A stretch of 18,286 nt of DNA from Actinomycetes bacterium (lineage in GTDB: Bacteria; Actinomycetota; Acidimicrobiia; Acidimicrobiales; Microtrichaceae): positions 1 to 18,286 of the forward strand of contig JAEZFI010000297.1 of assembly GCA_023437745.1 (NCBI GenBank), given 5' to 3'. How positions within the stretch are numbered: position 1 is the first letter of the stretch; every line of letters starts with the position of its first letter. Positions 1 to 8,306 of the stretch are shown in pieces. A program made the translations under genes and the position numbers. The notes under the pieces are model-generated. The model made no database searches and was not told the origin of the DNA. It saw nothing but the letters and a program-made list of their open reading frames with translations.

Positions 1-1
1 C

Positions 2-556
2 CATGCGCCGGCGTGCCGGCTCCTCCAGGCGAGCGCCGTCGAGCTCCCGCTGCGCTCCCAGAGCCTCGACTTCGCGTTCTCGCTCGGGGTCCTGCACCAC
101 CTTCCCGACACCGAGGGCGCGATCGCCGAGATCCATCGTGTGCTCAAGCCCGGGGCGCCGTTCCTCGTGTACCTCTACTACGCGTTCGAGAACCGCCCGG
201 CGTGGTTCCGTCTCCTGTGGAGGGCCAGCGACGCGGTGCGTCGTGGGATCGCCCGGTCCCCGCACCGGCTGCGATTGGGGTTGACCAAGGCGATCGCCGC
301 CGCGGTGTACCTGCCGCTGGCGCGGCTCGCCCGCCTGCTGGAGCGGCGCGGACGTGACGTGGAGATGCTGCCCCTGTCGGCGTACCGCGACCAGCCCTAC
401 TACGTCATGCAGACCGATGCGCTGGACCGCTTCGGCACGCGGCTCGAGAAGCGCTACACACGAACCGAGATCGAGGAGCTCCTGACCGGAGGTGGCTTCA
501 CGGGGATTCGCTTCCGTGAGGACTGGCCGTACTGGGTGGTGGTCGCCCGTGCCTGA
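2..556 (+). CDS. SAM-dependent methyltransferase, C-terminal part (5' end outside window)
   Basis: The gene is already open at the left edge; 184 codons plus TGA are visible. The visible part carries the second half of a class I Rossmann methyltransferase: the stretch LDFAFSLGVLHHLPDTEGAI (about residues 24-43 of the fragment) and then EIHRVLKPG, which match motifs IV-VI of the Methyltransf_11/UbiE-like fold. The SAM-binding motif I (DxGxG) must lie upstream and cannot be seen. The C-terminal half has an arginine-rich helical region and ends in WPYWVVVARA. The next gene's GTG start lies inside the last codons of this one (8-base overlap), so the two are probably co-translated in one operon with the glycosyltransferases. 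The likely role is methylation of a sugar or lipid-linked glycan in the cytosol, but the substrate is unknown. The family call is firm; the substrate is inference from context. Confidence 0.85.
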   Translation, partial: HAPACRLLQASAVELPLRSQSLDFAFSLGVLHHLPDTEGAIAEIHRVLKPGAPFLVYLYYAFENRPAWFRLLWRASDAVRRGIARSPHRLRLGLTKAIAAAVYLPLARLARLLERRGRDVEMLPLSAYRDQPYYVMQTDALDRFGTRLEKRYTRTEIEELLTGGGFTGIRFREDWPYWVVVARA

Positions 557-2780
557 GGCGCGCTCCTCGCAGCGTGGACCGCTCCGGGTGCTCTGGCTCT
601 GCAAGGGGCTGGGGGCCGGGGGCATGGAGCGGCTCCTCGTCAACCACGCGCGCATGGGCGACCGGTCGACCTTCCACTACGAGGTGGCCTACCTCGTCCC
701 GGCGAAGGACCAGCTGGTGCCGGAGCTCGAGGCGCTCGGTGTCCCGTGCACCTGCCTCGATGCGTCGTCCGACGTGGACGTCGCCTGGTACGCCCGCCTG
801 CGGGCGCTCGTCGCGGACCATCGCATCGACATCGTCCACGCGCACTCACCGGCCGCCGCCGTCGGGGCCCGGCTCGCGTGCCGCACCCTCCGCCGTCGGC
901 CGACCGTCGTCTACACCGAGCACAACAGCTGGGAGGTGTACCGGTGGCCCACGCGGCTCGCCAACCTGCTGACCTACCCGCTCGACGACGCGCAGCTCGC
1001 GGTCTCCCAGGCGGCGTTCGACTCGGTGCCCGGCCGCCTCCGTCGCCGGCTGGAGGTGCTGGCCCATGGGATCGACCTCGACGAGGTGCGCGCCCAGAGG
1101 GTCGCTCGGGAGGAGGTCCGCAAGGAGCTGGAGGTCGGCGACGACGAGCTGCTGGTCGGCACCGTGGCGAACTTCCGTCCCGAGAAGAACTACGAGGGAC
1201 TGCTCAGGGTCGCCGACGCCGTCACGCACGAGGGCGGTGTCGTCGTCGTGAGCGTCGGCTCCGGCCCGCTCGAGGCCGAGCTCCGCGCGCTCCACGCGTC
1301 GCTCGGCCTCGGTGACCGGTTCCGGTTCCTCGGCCACCGGCGCGATGCGGTTCGCGTCATGTCCGGGTTCGACCTGTTCGTGATGTCGTCGCACATGGAG
1401 GGCCTGCCGGTCGCCTTCATGGAGGCACGGGCGCTCGGCCTCCCGGTGGTGGTCACGGCGGTGGGCGGCCTCGCCGAGCAGGTCCACGACGGGCTCGACG
1501 GGCTCGCCGTGCCGCCTGGTGACGACGACGCCCTGGCGGGTGCGATCGAGCGGGTGCTCGGCGACCCGGCGCTGCGGGCGCGGCTGGCGAGCGAGTCGGC
1601 GGCGGCGGCCTCGGCCTTCGACGCCGCTCGCTCCGTGGCCTCGATCGAGGCGCTGTACCGGAAGGTGGCGCAGCGCCGCCGCGGGCGGGCCCGGGGTGCC
1701 GCAGCCCGCCGGCGGGTCGGGGCGCCGACGGTGCTCCACCTGATCACCTCCAGCGACCGGCGGGGCGCCGAGGTGTTCGCCGTGCGGCTCGCCGAGGAGC
1801 TCGGGGGCGCACCGCGCAACGAGGTCGTCGCGATCGCTCCGGGCGCTCGGGGCGAACGACTCGACGTGGCGGCACTCGGCACCCGGAGGGCCGATCCGCT
1901 CGGGTGGCTCCGGTTGGTGCGTCGGCTGCGGCGGGCGGACGTGCTCGTCGCGCACGGATCGAGCGCGTTGCTCCACGGGGCGAGCGCCGCCTGGGTCGCC
2001 CGGCGCCCGTTCATCTACCGGAACATCGGTGATCCCGACGCCTGGCGGGCGGTGCGCGGCGCCGACCTGAGGATCGGGCTGCCGCTCCGGCGGGCGGCAG
2101 CGGTGGCGGCGCTCTACCCGGCGGCGGCTGCGCAGCTGGTCGACGCCCACCGTCTCGACCCCGAGCGCGTGACGGTGGTGCCCAACGCCGTCCCGGCGTT
2201 CGACGCGCCCTCCGTGTTCGAGCAGGAGGCGGCCCGTCGCCGGCTCGGCCTCGGCGACGACCTGGACTGGGTGGGCTTCGTCGGAGCGCTCTCCGAGGAG
2301 AAGGGGGTGCTCGACGCCATCCGCGCGGTGGCGAGCGACCCTGCGCTCGGCCTGCTCGTCGTCGGGGACGGCCCCCAGCGCGAGGAGGCCGGGGTCCTGG
2401 CCGACTCGCTGGCTCCCGGGAGGGTGCGGTTCCACGGGGTGACCGACGACCCGATCGGTGTGATGTCGGCCGTCGACGCCGTGGTCCTCCCGAGCCGAAC
2501 GGAGGGCATCCCGGCTGTGGCGATCGAGGCGGCGATGTGCGGCGTGCCGGTGGTGGCGACCGCCGTCGGCGGGATGGCGTCGGTCGTGGTGGACGGTGAG
2601 ACGGGTGTGCTGGTGGAGACCCCCGAGGTCCAGGAGCTCGCCGCCGGGCTGCGCCGAGCGATCCGGCACCGCGACGAGATGGGCGAGGCAGGCCGGCGGC
2701 GGTGCCTCGAGCGGTTCTCGATGGCGCAGGTCGCCCGGGACTGGCAGCAGTTGATCGAGCGCGTCGCGGGTGAGGCGTGA
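549..2780 (+). CDS. Tandem GT4-GT4 glycosyltransferase fusion
   Basis: The protein has 743 residues from a GTG at 549, chosen because it overlaps the upstream stop and places the N-terminal beta strand (LRVLWLCKG) near the start. It holds two complete GT-B, family GT4-like units. The N-terminal unit (about 10-375) has a glycine-rich loop at GLGAGGME, YTEHNS near 122-127, ANFRPEKNYEG near 207-217 and the E-x7-E motif at E284/E292. A basic Arg/Ala linker (about 374-391) leads to the C-terminal unit (392-743), with VLHLITSSDRRGAEVF, VVPNAVP, FVGALSEEKG near 577-586 and E-x7-E at E652/E660. Both E-x7-E motifs are intact, so both halves may be active; a GT4 enzyme is normally about 350-400 residues. 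It would transfer sugars from nucleotide donors to a lipid-linked acceptor at the cytosolic membrane face. Its stop overlaps the next start in GTGA. No frameshift is needed to join the halves. Donor and acceptor are unknown. Confidence 0.92.
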   Translation: MPEARSSQRGPLRVLWLCKGLGAGGMERLLVNHARMGDRSTFHYEVAYLVPAKDQLVPELEALGVPCTCLDASSDVDVAWYARLRALVADHRIDIVHAHSPAAAVGARLACRTLRRRPTVVYTEHNSWEVYRWPTRLANLLTYPLDDAQLAVSQAAFDSVPGRLRRRLEVLAHGIDLDEVRAQRVAREEVRKELEVGDDELLVGTVANFRPEKNYEGLLRVADAVTHEGGVVVVSVGSGPLEAELRALHASLGLGDRFRFLGHRRDAVRVMSGFDLFVMSSHMEGLPVAFMEARALGLPVVVTAVGGLAEQVHDGLDGLAVPPGDDDALAGAIERVLGDPALRARLASESAAAASAFDAARSVASIEALYRKVAQRRRGRARGAAARRRVGAPTVLHLITSSDRRGAEVFAVRLAEELGGAPRNEVVAIAPGARGERLDVAALGTRRADPLGWLRLVRRLRRADVLVAHGSSALLHGASAAWVARRPFIYRNIGDPDAWRAVRGADLRIGLPLRRAAAVAALYPAAAAQLVDAHRLDPERVTVVPNAVPAFDAPSVFEQEAARRRLGLGDDLDWVGFVGALSEEKGVLDAIRAVASDPALGLLVVGDGPQREEAGVLADSLAPGRVRFHGVTDDPIGVMSAVDAVVLPSRTEGIPAVAIEAAMCGVPVVATAVGGMASVVVDGETGVLVETPEVQELAAGLRRAIRHRDEMGEAGRRRCLERFSMAQVARDWQQLIERVAGEA

Positions 2781-3841
2781 GCCGACCCGAACCCGGTTGG
2801 CCGCTGCGGTCCACGGGTACGCTCCCGTTCGGTTCACCTCTCAGCAGCTGGACGAACGGCATGCTCGATCGGCTCCTCGGCCACCCGACACTCACCAGGA
2901 TCGCCATGCGCGTGACTCGGCCGCGCCTGCGGATCCTGGCGATGCACGGGGTGGCGGACCTCGACGCGTTCGATCGGCAGCTCGCCGAGATCTCCCGGTG
3001 GGCCACCCCGGTGCGGCTCCCGCAGGTCCTCGACTGGCTCGACGGCGTCTCGCCGCTCCCGCCCGACGCCGTGTGGCTGACCTTCGACGACGGCGAGCGT
3101 TCGACGGTGGTGGACGCCGCGCCGGTGCTGGCCCGGCACGGCATCGGTGCGACGCTGTTCGTGTGCCCTGCCTTCGTGGAAGGCCTGGCGATCCCCTGGT
3201 GGGAGGTGGTGGAGGCTGCCGTCGAGGCGGGCGAACCGATCGTGGTGGAGGGCCGGACCTACCGCGACCACCGTGCCGTCACGGAGCTGAAGCGCGTCCC
3301 CGACGCCGTGCGCCGGGCGGTGATCGACCAGTTGAAGGTGCCCGACCACGTGCTGGAGGCGCCACGGGTGACCCGCGACGACCTCGAGCGCTGGCGTGAG
3401 CTCGGGGGTGACGTCGGAAGCCACACCTGGGACCACCCGTGCCTCGACCAGTGCGACGCCGCCGAGCAGCAACGCCAGATCGACCTCGCCGGTGCCTGGC
3501 TCGACGAGCAAGGACTCTGGGACCGGCGGGTCTTCGCCTACCCGAACGGGGACAGGACCCCGGAGGCCGAACGCCACCTCCGGGAGTCGTCGTACGCAGC
3601 CGTCGCGCTCTTCGACCACCACCTCGTGCCCCGCGAGCCCGTCCCGTGGTCGCTGTCGCGGCTCCGGCTCGACGCCGGCCACACCCCGAGCCGGACGCGC
3701 GCGGTGCTCTCCGGCTGGCACTCAGCGGTCTTCCGGCTGCGGGAGTCGGCGCGAAGGCTCGCGGCGCGTGTCACACGCCTCCGGCGCCCGGCAGGTGTCG
3801 GCGACTCGCTGGACGGCGCTCGACGGCGTCTGTCACATTGA
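2777..3841 (+). CDS. NodB-type polysaccharide deacetylase
   Basis: The protein has 354 residues and starts at GTG 2777, overlapping the preceding TGA by 4 bases. NodB homology motifs are visible: motif 1 LTFDDG at 101-106 (D104 as expected catalytic base, D105 as metal ligand), motif 2 GSHTWDH at 214-220 (H216 and H220 as metal ligands), and FAYPNGD at 253-259 matching motif 3. These fit carbohydrate esterase family 4-like N- or O-deacetylases. There is no signal peptide or clear transmembrane segment: the N-terminus is Arg- and Pro-rich with a short amphipathic stretch. It therefore probably acts in the cytosol on a precursor, unlike the many secreted members of the family. The last 50 residues are strongly basic (repeated RLAARVTRLRR-like), which could favour membrane or phosphoglycan contact. 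It sits between glycosyltransferase and methyltransferase genes. Family call is firm; the substrate (for example an acetamido sugar on a carrier lipid) is inference. Confidence 0.88.
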   Translation: MSRPEPGWPLRSTGTLPFGSPLSSWTNGMLDRLLGHPTLTRIAMRVTRPRLRILAMHGVADLDAFDRQLAEISRWATPVRLPQVLDWLDGVSPLPPDAVWLTFDDGERSTVVDAAPVLARHGIGATLFVCPAFVEGLAIPWWEVVEAAVEAGEPIVVEGRTYRDHRAVTELKRVPDAVRRAVIDQLKVPDHVLEAPRVTRDDLERWRELGGDVGSHTWDHPCLDQCDAAEQQRQIDLAGAWLDEQGLWDRRVFAYPNGDRTPEAERHLRESSYAAVALFDHHLVPREPVPWSLSRLRLDAGHTPSRTRAVLSGWHSAVFRLRESARRLAARVTRLRRPAGVGDSLDGARRRLSH

Positions 3842-3845
3842 CGTC

Positions 3846-4568
3846 GTGCACAACGAAAGCTACTCGGCTCGCGAGTACTACCGCGGCGAGGTGGCGGCGA
3901 ACTACACCGACCATCGGGTGAGGTCGGCAGCCGCCGCGCTGAAGTGGCAGCGTGAGTCGGACGCTGCGCAGGTCCTCCTGGACGAGGTCCCGAAGGGAGC
4001 GCGCGGGCTGGACCTGCCGTGCGGTGACGGCCGGTTCGCCGACACCCTCGAGCGGCTCGGGGTCCGTTGGGCGGGCGCCGACATCTCGATCGACATGATG
4101 CTGGCCGGACGCCGCCGCCACGAGTCGATGGCGCGGGCGGAGGCGCTGATCCAGTCGGACGGCGAGGCCCTGCCGTTCCGCGACGGCACCTTCGACTTCG
4201 TGCTGTGCGCCCGGTTCGCCAACCTCGTCCCCCTCCCGGTGCTCCAGAGCGTGCTGACGGAGCTGCGCCGTGTGACCGGTGGCTTCCTGATCCTCGAGGT
4301 CAGGGTCGAGCGGGACACGTGGTGGGCGTCGCCGGCGCGTCGCGCCCGCCGGGCTGCGTCCGGTCTTCGCTCCCGGCTCAGCGGCCGACCGGGCGACGCC
4401 GAGCGGTCCACCATCGTCCGCGATCCGCTGCGCGTGCACCACGAGGCCGCCTTCCGCTCAGTGGTGCGCGATGCCGGTTGGCTCGAGCGGCGCCGGGTCG
4501 AGGTGGTGACCTCTCGCTGGCCCCTGCGGCCCGACCCCCTCTACTTCGTCCGGTTGGACGCCAGTTGA
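3846..4568 (+). CDS. SAM-dependent methyltransferase
   Basis: The protein has 240 residues. The GTG at 3846 lies 4 bases after the deacetylase stop. It was chosen because the following HNESYSAREYYRGEVAANY stretch resembles the normal N-terminal helix of this family; no clear Shine-Dalgarno is visible, so coupling to the upstream gene is likely. Motif I is LDLPCGDGRF (about 55-64), followed by GADISIDMM (the acidic residue after strand beta 2) and DGTFDFVLCARFANLV (motif IV and beyond). Family members often have G rather than P in motif I (DLGCGxG). The C-terminal part is very Arg-rich (about 145-195). Its TGA is overlapped by the TTG start of the next gene (TTGA). It is probably a sugar or lipid methyltransferase acting in the same glycan pathway; the substrate is unknown. 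Confidence 0.85.
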   Translation: MHNESYSAREYYRGEVAANYTDHRVRSAAAALKWQRESDAAQVLLDEVPKGARGLDLPCGDGRFADTLERLGVRWAGADISIDMMLAGRRRHESMARAEALIQSDGEALPFRDGTFDFVLCARFANLVPLPVLQSVLTELRRVTGGFLILEVRVERDTWWASPARRARRAASGLRSRLSGRPGDAERSTIVRDPLRVHHEAAFRSVVRDAGWLERRRVEVVTSRWPLRPDPLYFVRLDAS

Positions 4569-5299
4569 TCGTCGAGTTCGCGGGCCTGCCGGGCGGCGGG
4601 AAGACCACACTCCTCCACGAGGTCGACCGGATGCTGTCGCAGTCGGGCATCGAGGTCCGCTCCGGCGCCGACGTCCGCCGCTCCTGGATCCACCCCGAGC
4701 ATCGGGCCGCGACGCTGCCGGGCCGGCTCCGGCGGGCCGGTGCGCTGGTGCTGCGCGCCCCCCTCCTCGCCGTGGTCGCCGTGACCCTCATCCGCAGTCC
4801 GCGGCCGCGGGCCGAGCGGTGGGTGGCGTTCCGGTGGTTCGTGGTGGCGCTCGAGCAACATCTGGCGGCGAGCCGCGTCGGCGACGACGTGGTCGTGCTG
4901 ATCGACGAGGGCATGGTGCAGCGGACCTTCCTGCTCTTCGTCGAGGCCGCCGGGGTGTCGCGCGGTCGCCTCGTCGACCGCTACCGCCGGCGGGCGCCGC
5001 GCGCCGACCTCGTGGTCCTCGTCGACGCCGAGCCCGACGTGGCGCTCGGCCGCCTGCGGGGGCGCAGTCGGGGTGTCGCGCCGCGCCTCGAGGCGCTGGG
5101 TGACGAGGCGCTGTCCGCCCGGTTCGTGGAGGCGCGAGGCCTCCTGGAGGGTTCGGCGAACCGGGCCGGGGGAGTGGTGGTCACAGTGGCCCTCGACGGC
5201 GTGGACGTCGGCGCGTCGGAGGTCGTGCGGGTGATCGAGCAGCGGCGCGGGCGTCGGTCGGCGACGCTCACCCCGCCCGGCGCGGGCGGCGGCGCGTGA
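4565..5299 (+). CDS. P-loop NTPase / kinase-like protein of unknown substrate
   Basis: The protein has 244 residues. The TTG at 4565 overlaps the previous TGA and places the Walker A loop at the expected distance from the N-terminus: MIVEFAGLPGGGKTT, with GLPGGGKTT at 7-15. A second conserved-looking block is VVVLIDEGMVQRTF (about 109-122), a Walker B/DE-like segment. A third is LVVLVDAEPDVALGRLRGRS (about 149-168), which resembles the nucleoside-monophosphate-kinase pattern of a hydrophobic strand followed by an Arg-rich lid region. Overall it looks like an AAA_33/thymidylate-kinase-fold phosphotransferase. A hydrophobic helix at about 58-76 may be buried or peripheral. It is translationally coupled on both sides (TTGA upstream, GTGA downstream), so it is an integral part of the operon. 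A role such as phosphorylating a sugar or glycan, or providing a nucleotide for activation, is possible but not shown. The P-loop call is firm; the function is open. Confidence 0.75.
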   Translation: MIVEFAGLPGGGKTTLLHEVDRMLSQSGIEVRSGADVRRSWIHPEHRAATLPGRLRRAGALVLRAPLLAVVAVTLIRSPRPRAERWVAFRWFVVALEQHLAASRVGDDVVVLIDEGMVQRTFLLFVEAAGVSRGRLVDRYRRRAPRADLVVLVDAEPDVALGRLRGRSRGVAPRLEALGDEALSARFVEARGLLEGSANRAGGVVVTVALDGVDVGASEVVRVIEQRRGRRSATLTPPGAGGGA

Positions 5300-7224
5300 G
5301 CGTGCGCGTCCTCCACGTCATCGACTCCCTCGGCAGCCTCGGCGGCGGCGCCGAGCGGTCGACCTTCGAGTTGCTGCCGGAGCTGCGCCGTCGAGGGATC
5401 GACAGCTCGCTCGCGGTGCTGCTCACGAGGAACGCCGAGGTCGAGGAGCAGCTCCGTGGGCAGGGCGTCGAGGTCCACCACCTGGACGGCGCCGGCTTCC
5501 CCGGCCGGATCCGCTCCATGCGGCGTCTCATCACCACGCTTCGGCCCGACCTGGTGCACAGCACGCTGTACAACGCCAGCCTGGTGGCGCGCCTCGGTGC
5601 AGCCGGCACGGGGATCCCGGTGGCCACGAGCCTGGTGAACATGCCGTACGGCGGTGCGCAGCTCGACGACCCCGGCGTCCGGCCCCGTCGGCTGGAGCTG
5701 GCGCGACGGATCGACGCCTTCACCGCACGGCGCTGGACGGCGGCGTTCCACTCGATCACCGAGGCCGTGAAGGACTCGTACGTCGCCGAGCTCGGGCTCG
5801 ACCCCTCGACGGTGACCGTCGTGCCGAGGAGCCGGTCACGGGAGCGTCTCGGCGTGCCGGGTCCCGAGCGGCGCACCGCCGCTCGGGCGCGGTGGGGGGT
5901 GGGACCGGATCAACCGCTCGTCGTGAGCGTGGGCCGGCACGAGTACCAGAAGGCGCATGCGACGATCGTCGACGCCTTCGCGCTGGTCCGGGCCAGCCAC
6001 CCCGATGCGCTCCTGCTGGTCGCCGGGCGGTCCGGGAGCACCACCGAGGCCTTGCAGCAGCAGATCGCCGCGTGCGGGCTCGACGGCGCGGTCCGGTTGC
6101 TGGGCCACGTGGAGGAGATCCCGGAGCTGTTGGCGGCCGCCGACGTGCTCGCGTTCGCCTCACGGTTCGAGGGTCTCGGAGGGTCGGTGCTCGAGGCGCT
6201 CGCGCTGGAGGTGCCGGTCGTGGCCGCCGACATCCCGCCGGTGCGGGAGATCCTCGCCGACGGGGCCCTCGGTGCGCTCGTGCCCGTCGACGACGCAGCG
6301 CGGATGGCGAAAGAGCTCGCCGCGGTGCTCGACGGCGACCCGGAGGCCCGCCGCAGGGCGCAGGAGGGCCGGCTGGCGTTCGACCAGCTGTACGGGCCCG
6401 ACCAGGTGGCGGACGCGACGGCAGCCTGGATCCGCCGGGTCGCCGCCGAGCACAGCCGGGCGACGGGTGACGACGCAGGTGCCGTGAACCGGCAGCGGTT
6501 CGACGCCGAGGAGGTCGTGAGCGACTACGAGTCGGTCGCAGCGACGCTCACCCCCGCCGAGGACGAGGTGCTCGCGGGGCTGCTGGCCGAGGGGCGTCGA
6601 GTGCTCGACCTGGGCGTGGGGACCGGTCGCACGGTCCCGGCGCTGTCGGCCGGGGCGTCCCGGTACGTCGGGCTCGACGTCGCGCCGCGGATGGTGGAGG
6701 GCGCGCGCCGGCAGTTCCCGGACCAGGAGTTCGTGGTCGGCGACGCAGCGGATCTCGCCGAGTTCGACGACGGATCCTTCGACCTCGTGGTCTTCTCGTA
6801 CAACGGCATCGACTACCTCGACACCGACGCCGCCCGGCAGCGGTGCTGGCGGGAGGTGCGGCGCGTGCTCCGGGACGGCGGGAACTTCGTGTTCTCCTCC
6901 CACAACGCGCGAGCGGTCCTCCGCCGCCCGTCCCCGACGGGCGGGCCACGACGGCTCGCCGTCGCCGCGTTCCAGACCGCCGCCCGGTGCCGTCGTCTCC
7001 TCCCCTCGAGCTCGTTCTGGCGAGGCCACGGGTACGTGCTCGATCCGGTGCGCGGCGGATTGCACACCTGGACGTCGACGCCCCGTGTCGTCATCGACGA
7101 GCTCGAGCGTGCGGGCTTCGTCCACGCCTCCACGGTGCCCGGCGATCATCCTGCACGGCCGCGCAGCCTCGTGGCCCCGTGGTGGTACTACGCCTTCGCG
7201 ACCTCGCCCGCGGCTGCATCGTGA
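5296..7224 (+). CDS. GT4 glycosyltransferase-SAM methyltransferase fusion
   Basis: The protein has 642 residues and starts at GTG 5296 in a GTGA overlap. Residues 1 to about 385 are a GT-B fold GT4-like enzyme: VLHVIDSLGSLGGGAERS at the N-terminus, VSVGRHEYQKA near 210-220, LLGHVEEIPELLAAADV near 268-284 and E-x7-E at E292/E300 in FEGLGGSVLE. The usual VPNG loop is replaced by VVPRSRSRERLG (about 175-186). Residues about 400-642 are a complete class I methyltransferase: LDLGVGTGRT at 437-446 (motif I), YVGLDVAPRM (beta 2), and FDDGSFDLVVFSYNGIDYL (motif IV). The C-terminus ends in a Trp/Tyr-rich WWYYAFATS. The junction (about 386-400, SRATGDDAGAVNRQ) reads continuously with no stop. A GTG within this junction (6484) could start a free methyltransferase as an alternative product. 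A coupled sugar transfer and methyl capping or decoration step is the likely role. The stop overlaps the next start in GTGA. Confidence 0.9.
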   Translation: MSVRVLHVIDSLGSLGGGAERSTFELLPELRRRGIDSSLAVLLTRNAEVEEQLRGQGVEVHHLDGAGFPGRIRSMRRLITTLRPDLVHSTLYNASLVARLGAAGTGIPVATSLVNMPYGGAQLDDPGVRPRRLELARRIDAFTARRWTAAFHSITEAVKDSYVAELGLDPSTVTVVPRSRSRERLGVPGPERRTAARARWGVGPDQPLVVSVGRHEYQKAHATIVDAFALVRASHPDALLLVAGRSGSTTEALQQQIAACGLDGAVRLLGHVEEIPELLAAADVLAFASRFEGLGGSVLEALALEVPVVAADIPPVREILADGALGALVPVDDAARMAKELAAVLDGDPEARRRAQEGRLAFDQLYGPDQVADATAAWIRRVAAEHSRATGDDAGAVNRQRFDAEEVVSDYESVAATLTPAEDEVLAGLLAEGRRVLDLGVGTGRTVPALSAGASRYVGLDVAPRMVEGARRQFPDQEFVVGDAADLAEFDDGSFDLVVFSYNGIDYLDTDAARQRCWREVRRVLRDGGNFVFSSHNARAVLRRPSPTGGPRRLAVAAFQTAARCRRLLPSSSFWRGHGYVLDPVRGGLHTWTSTPRVVIDELERAGFVHASTVPGDHPARPRSLVAPWWYYAFATSPAAAS

Positions 7225-8306
7225 AGAGCTCGGCCGTCACCCGATTCGAGGGTCTGGGGGCCGTCCGCCCGCATGCCGACGACATCGACGCACTCGCCGT
7301 CGCCTCCGGCAACTACTTCCAGACGCTTGCATGGTTGGAGGCGTGGGCCGGCGTCGGTGGGCCCACGGAGGACGAGCTGATCTCCCTCGCCGTCGTCGAG
7401 GGGGGACGTGTGGTGGCGCACCTGCCGGTGTGCCGCATGGAGCGCCACCTGCACCGCCGGGTCCCGTTGCCGCTCCGGTACTGGGGCATCGCCGGAAGCG
7501 GCTACGGGGCCGCCGACCACCTCGGTCCGGCCGGGGACCCCGCGTGCTTCGACGTCGTCCTCACTGCGGTGCGTGAGCTCGTGGGCACGTCGGCCACCCT
7601 CTTCGAGGGAGTGGACCCGACGCACGCTCCGCTGCTCGCACGCCACGGGTTCCGCTCGATCGGGGAGCACAGCTGCCCGCGACTCGACCTCCGAGGTGTG
7701 GCGTCGATCGACGCGCTGTGGCCGAGGAAGGTGCGGAAGGAGCTGGGCCGGCGGGCTCGCCGCATGGCCGACGAGGGGGTCGAGGGTCGATGGATCGAGG
7801 ACCCTGAGGAGGTCGAGGCGGCGCTCCGGGAGCTGCGACGGGTCCACCTCGCCAGGTGGGCGTCGCAGGGGGGCGCCGGGCTGTACGACGAGGCCCGGCA
7901 CGAGCTGCTCGTCCGACTGTGCCACCACGGGCGGGGCGAGCAGCGGCCGCTCCTCTACGTGCTCGAGGCGGAGCGTCGCATCGTGGGTTCATTGCTCCTG
8001 CTGCGCTGCGGGCCTTCGATGTCCTCCTACAAGAGCGGCTGGGAGCCCGCCTATCAGGCGTTGTCACCGGGCGTCGCCATGCACGTCGCTGCGATCCGCC
8101 GCGCGATCGACGAGGGTCGGCACACCTACGACTTCCTCCGGGGGACCTCCAGCCACAAGTACACCCTCCGGGCGCAGGACCGGATGGACTCCACGCAGTT
8201 GCTCGGGCGAGGTCCGGTGGCCCGGCTGCTCGAGCTCCGTGAGGGCGGTGCCCGATCCCTGGATCCCCGAGCCCTGGTCAGTCGTCGGCGCCCAGCATCG
8301 CCTTGA
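7221..8306 (+). CDS. GNAT-family (FemAB/CelD-BcsL-like) acyltransferase
   Basis: The protein has 361 residues and starts at GTG 7221 overlapping the previous TGA. The family signature is seen as NYFQTLAWLEAW (31-42), the long GNAT-fold core, SSYKSGWEPAYQALSPG (268-284) and YDFLRGTSSHKYTLRA (303-318). These resemble Acetyltransf_6 (CelD/BcsL) proteins, found in exopolysaccharide and lipoglycan loci. Such proteins transfer acyl or aminoacyl groups; no substrate can be read from sequence. No signal peptide or transmembrane helix is evident, so it is probably cytosolic. It is the last gene of the left plus-strand operon, and its final 29 bases overlap the 3' end of the convergent ABC-exporter gene. 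With the deacetylase upstream, it suggests that acyl groups on the glycan are both added and removed. Confidence 0.82.
   Translation: MKSSAVTRFEGLGAVRPHADDIDALAVASGNYFQTLAWLEAWAGVGGPTEDELISLAVVEGGRVVAHLPVCRMERHLHRRVPLPLRYWGIAGSGYGAADHLGPAGDPACFDVVLTAVRELVGTSATLFEGVDPTHAPLLARHGFRSIGEHSCPRLDLRGVASIDALWPRKVRKELGRRARRMADEGVEGRWIEDPEEVEAALRELRRVHLARWASQGGAGLYDEARHELLVRLCHHGRGEQRPLLYVLEAERRIVGSLLLLRCGPSMSSYKSGWEPAYQALSPGVAMHVAAIRRAIDEGRHTYDFLRGTSSHKYTLRAQDRMDSTQLLGRGPVARLLELREGGARSLDPRALVSRRRPASP

Noticed and set aside
846..2837. Long open frame on the minus strand opposite the tandem glycosyltransferase
   Set aside because: Its translation is rich in His, Arg, Pro and Gly with no recognisable domain, as expected for the antisense of a GC-rich gene. 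The plus strand carries a clear protein.
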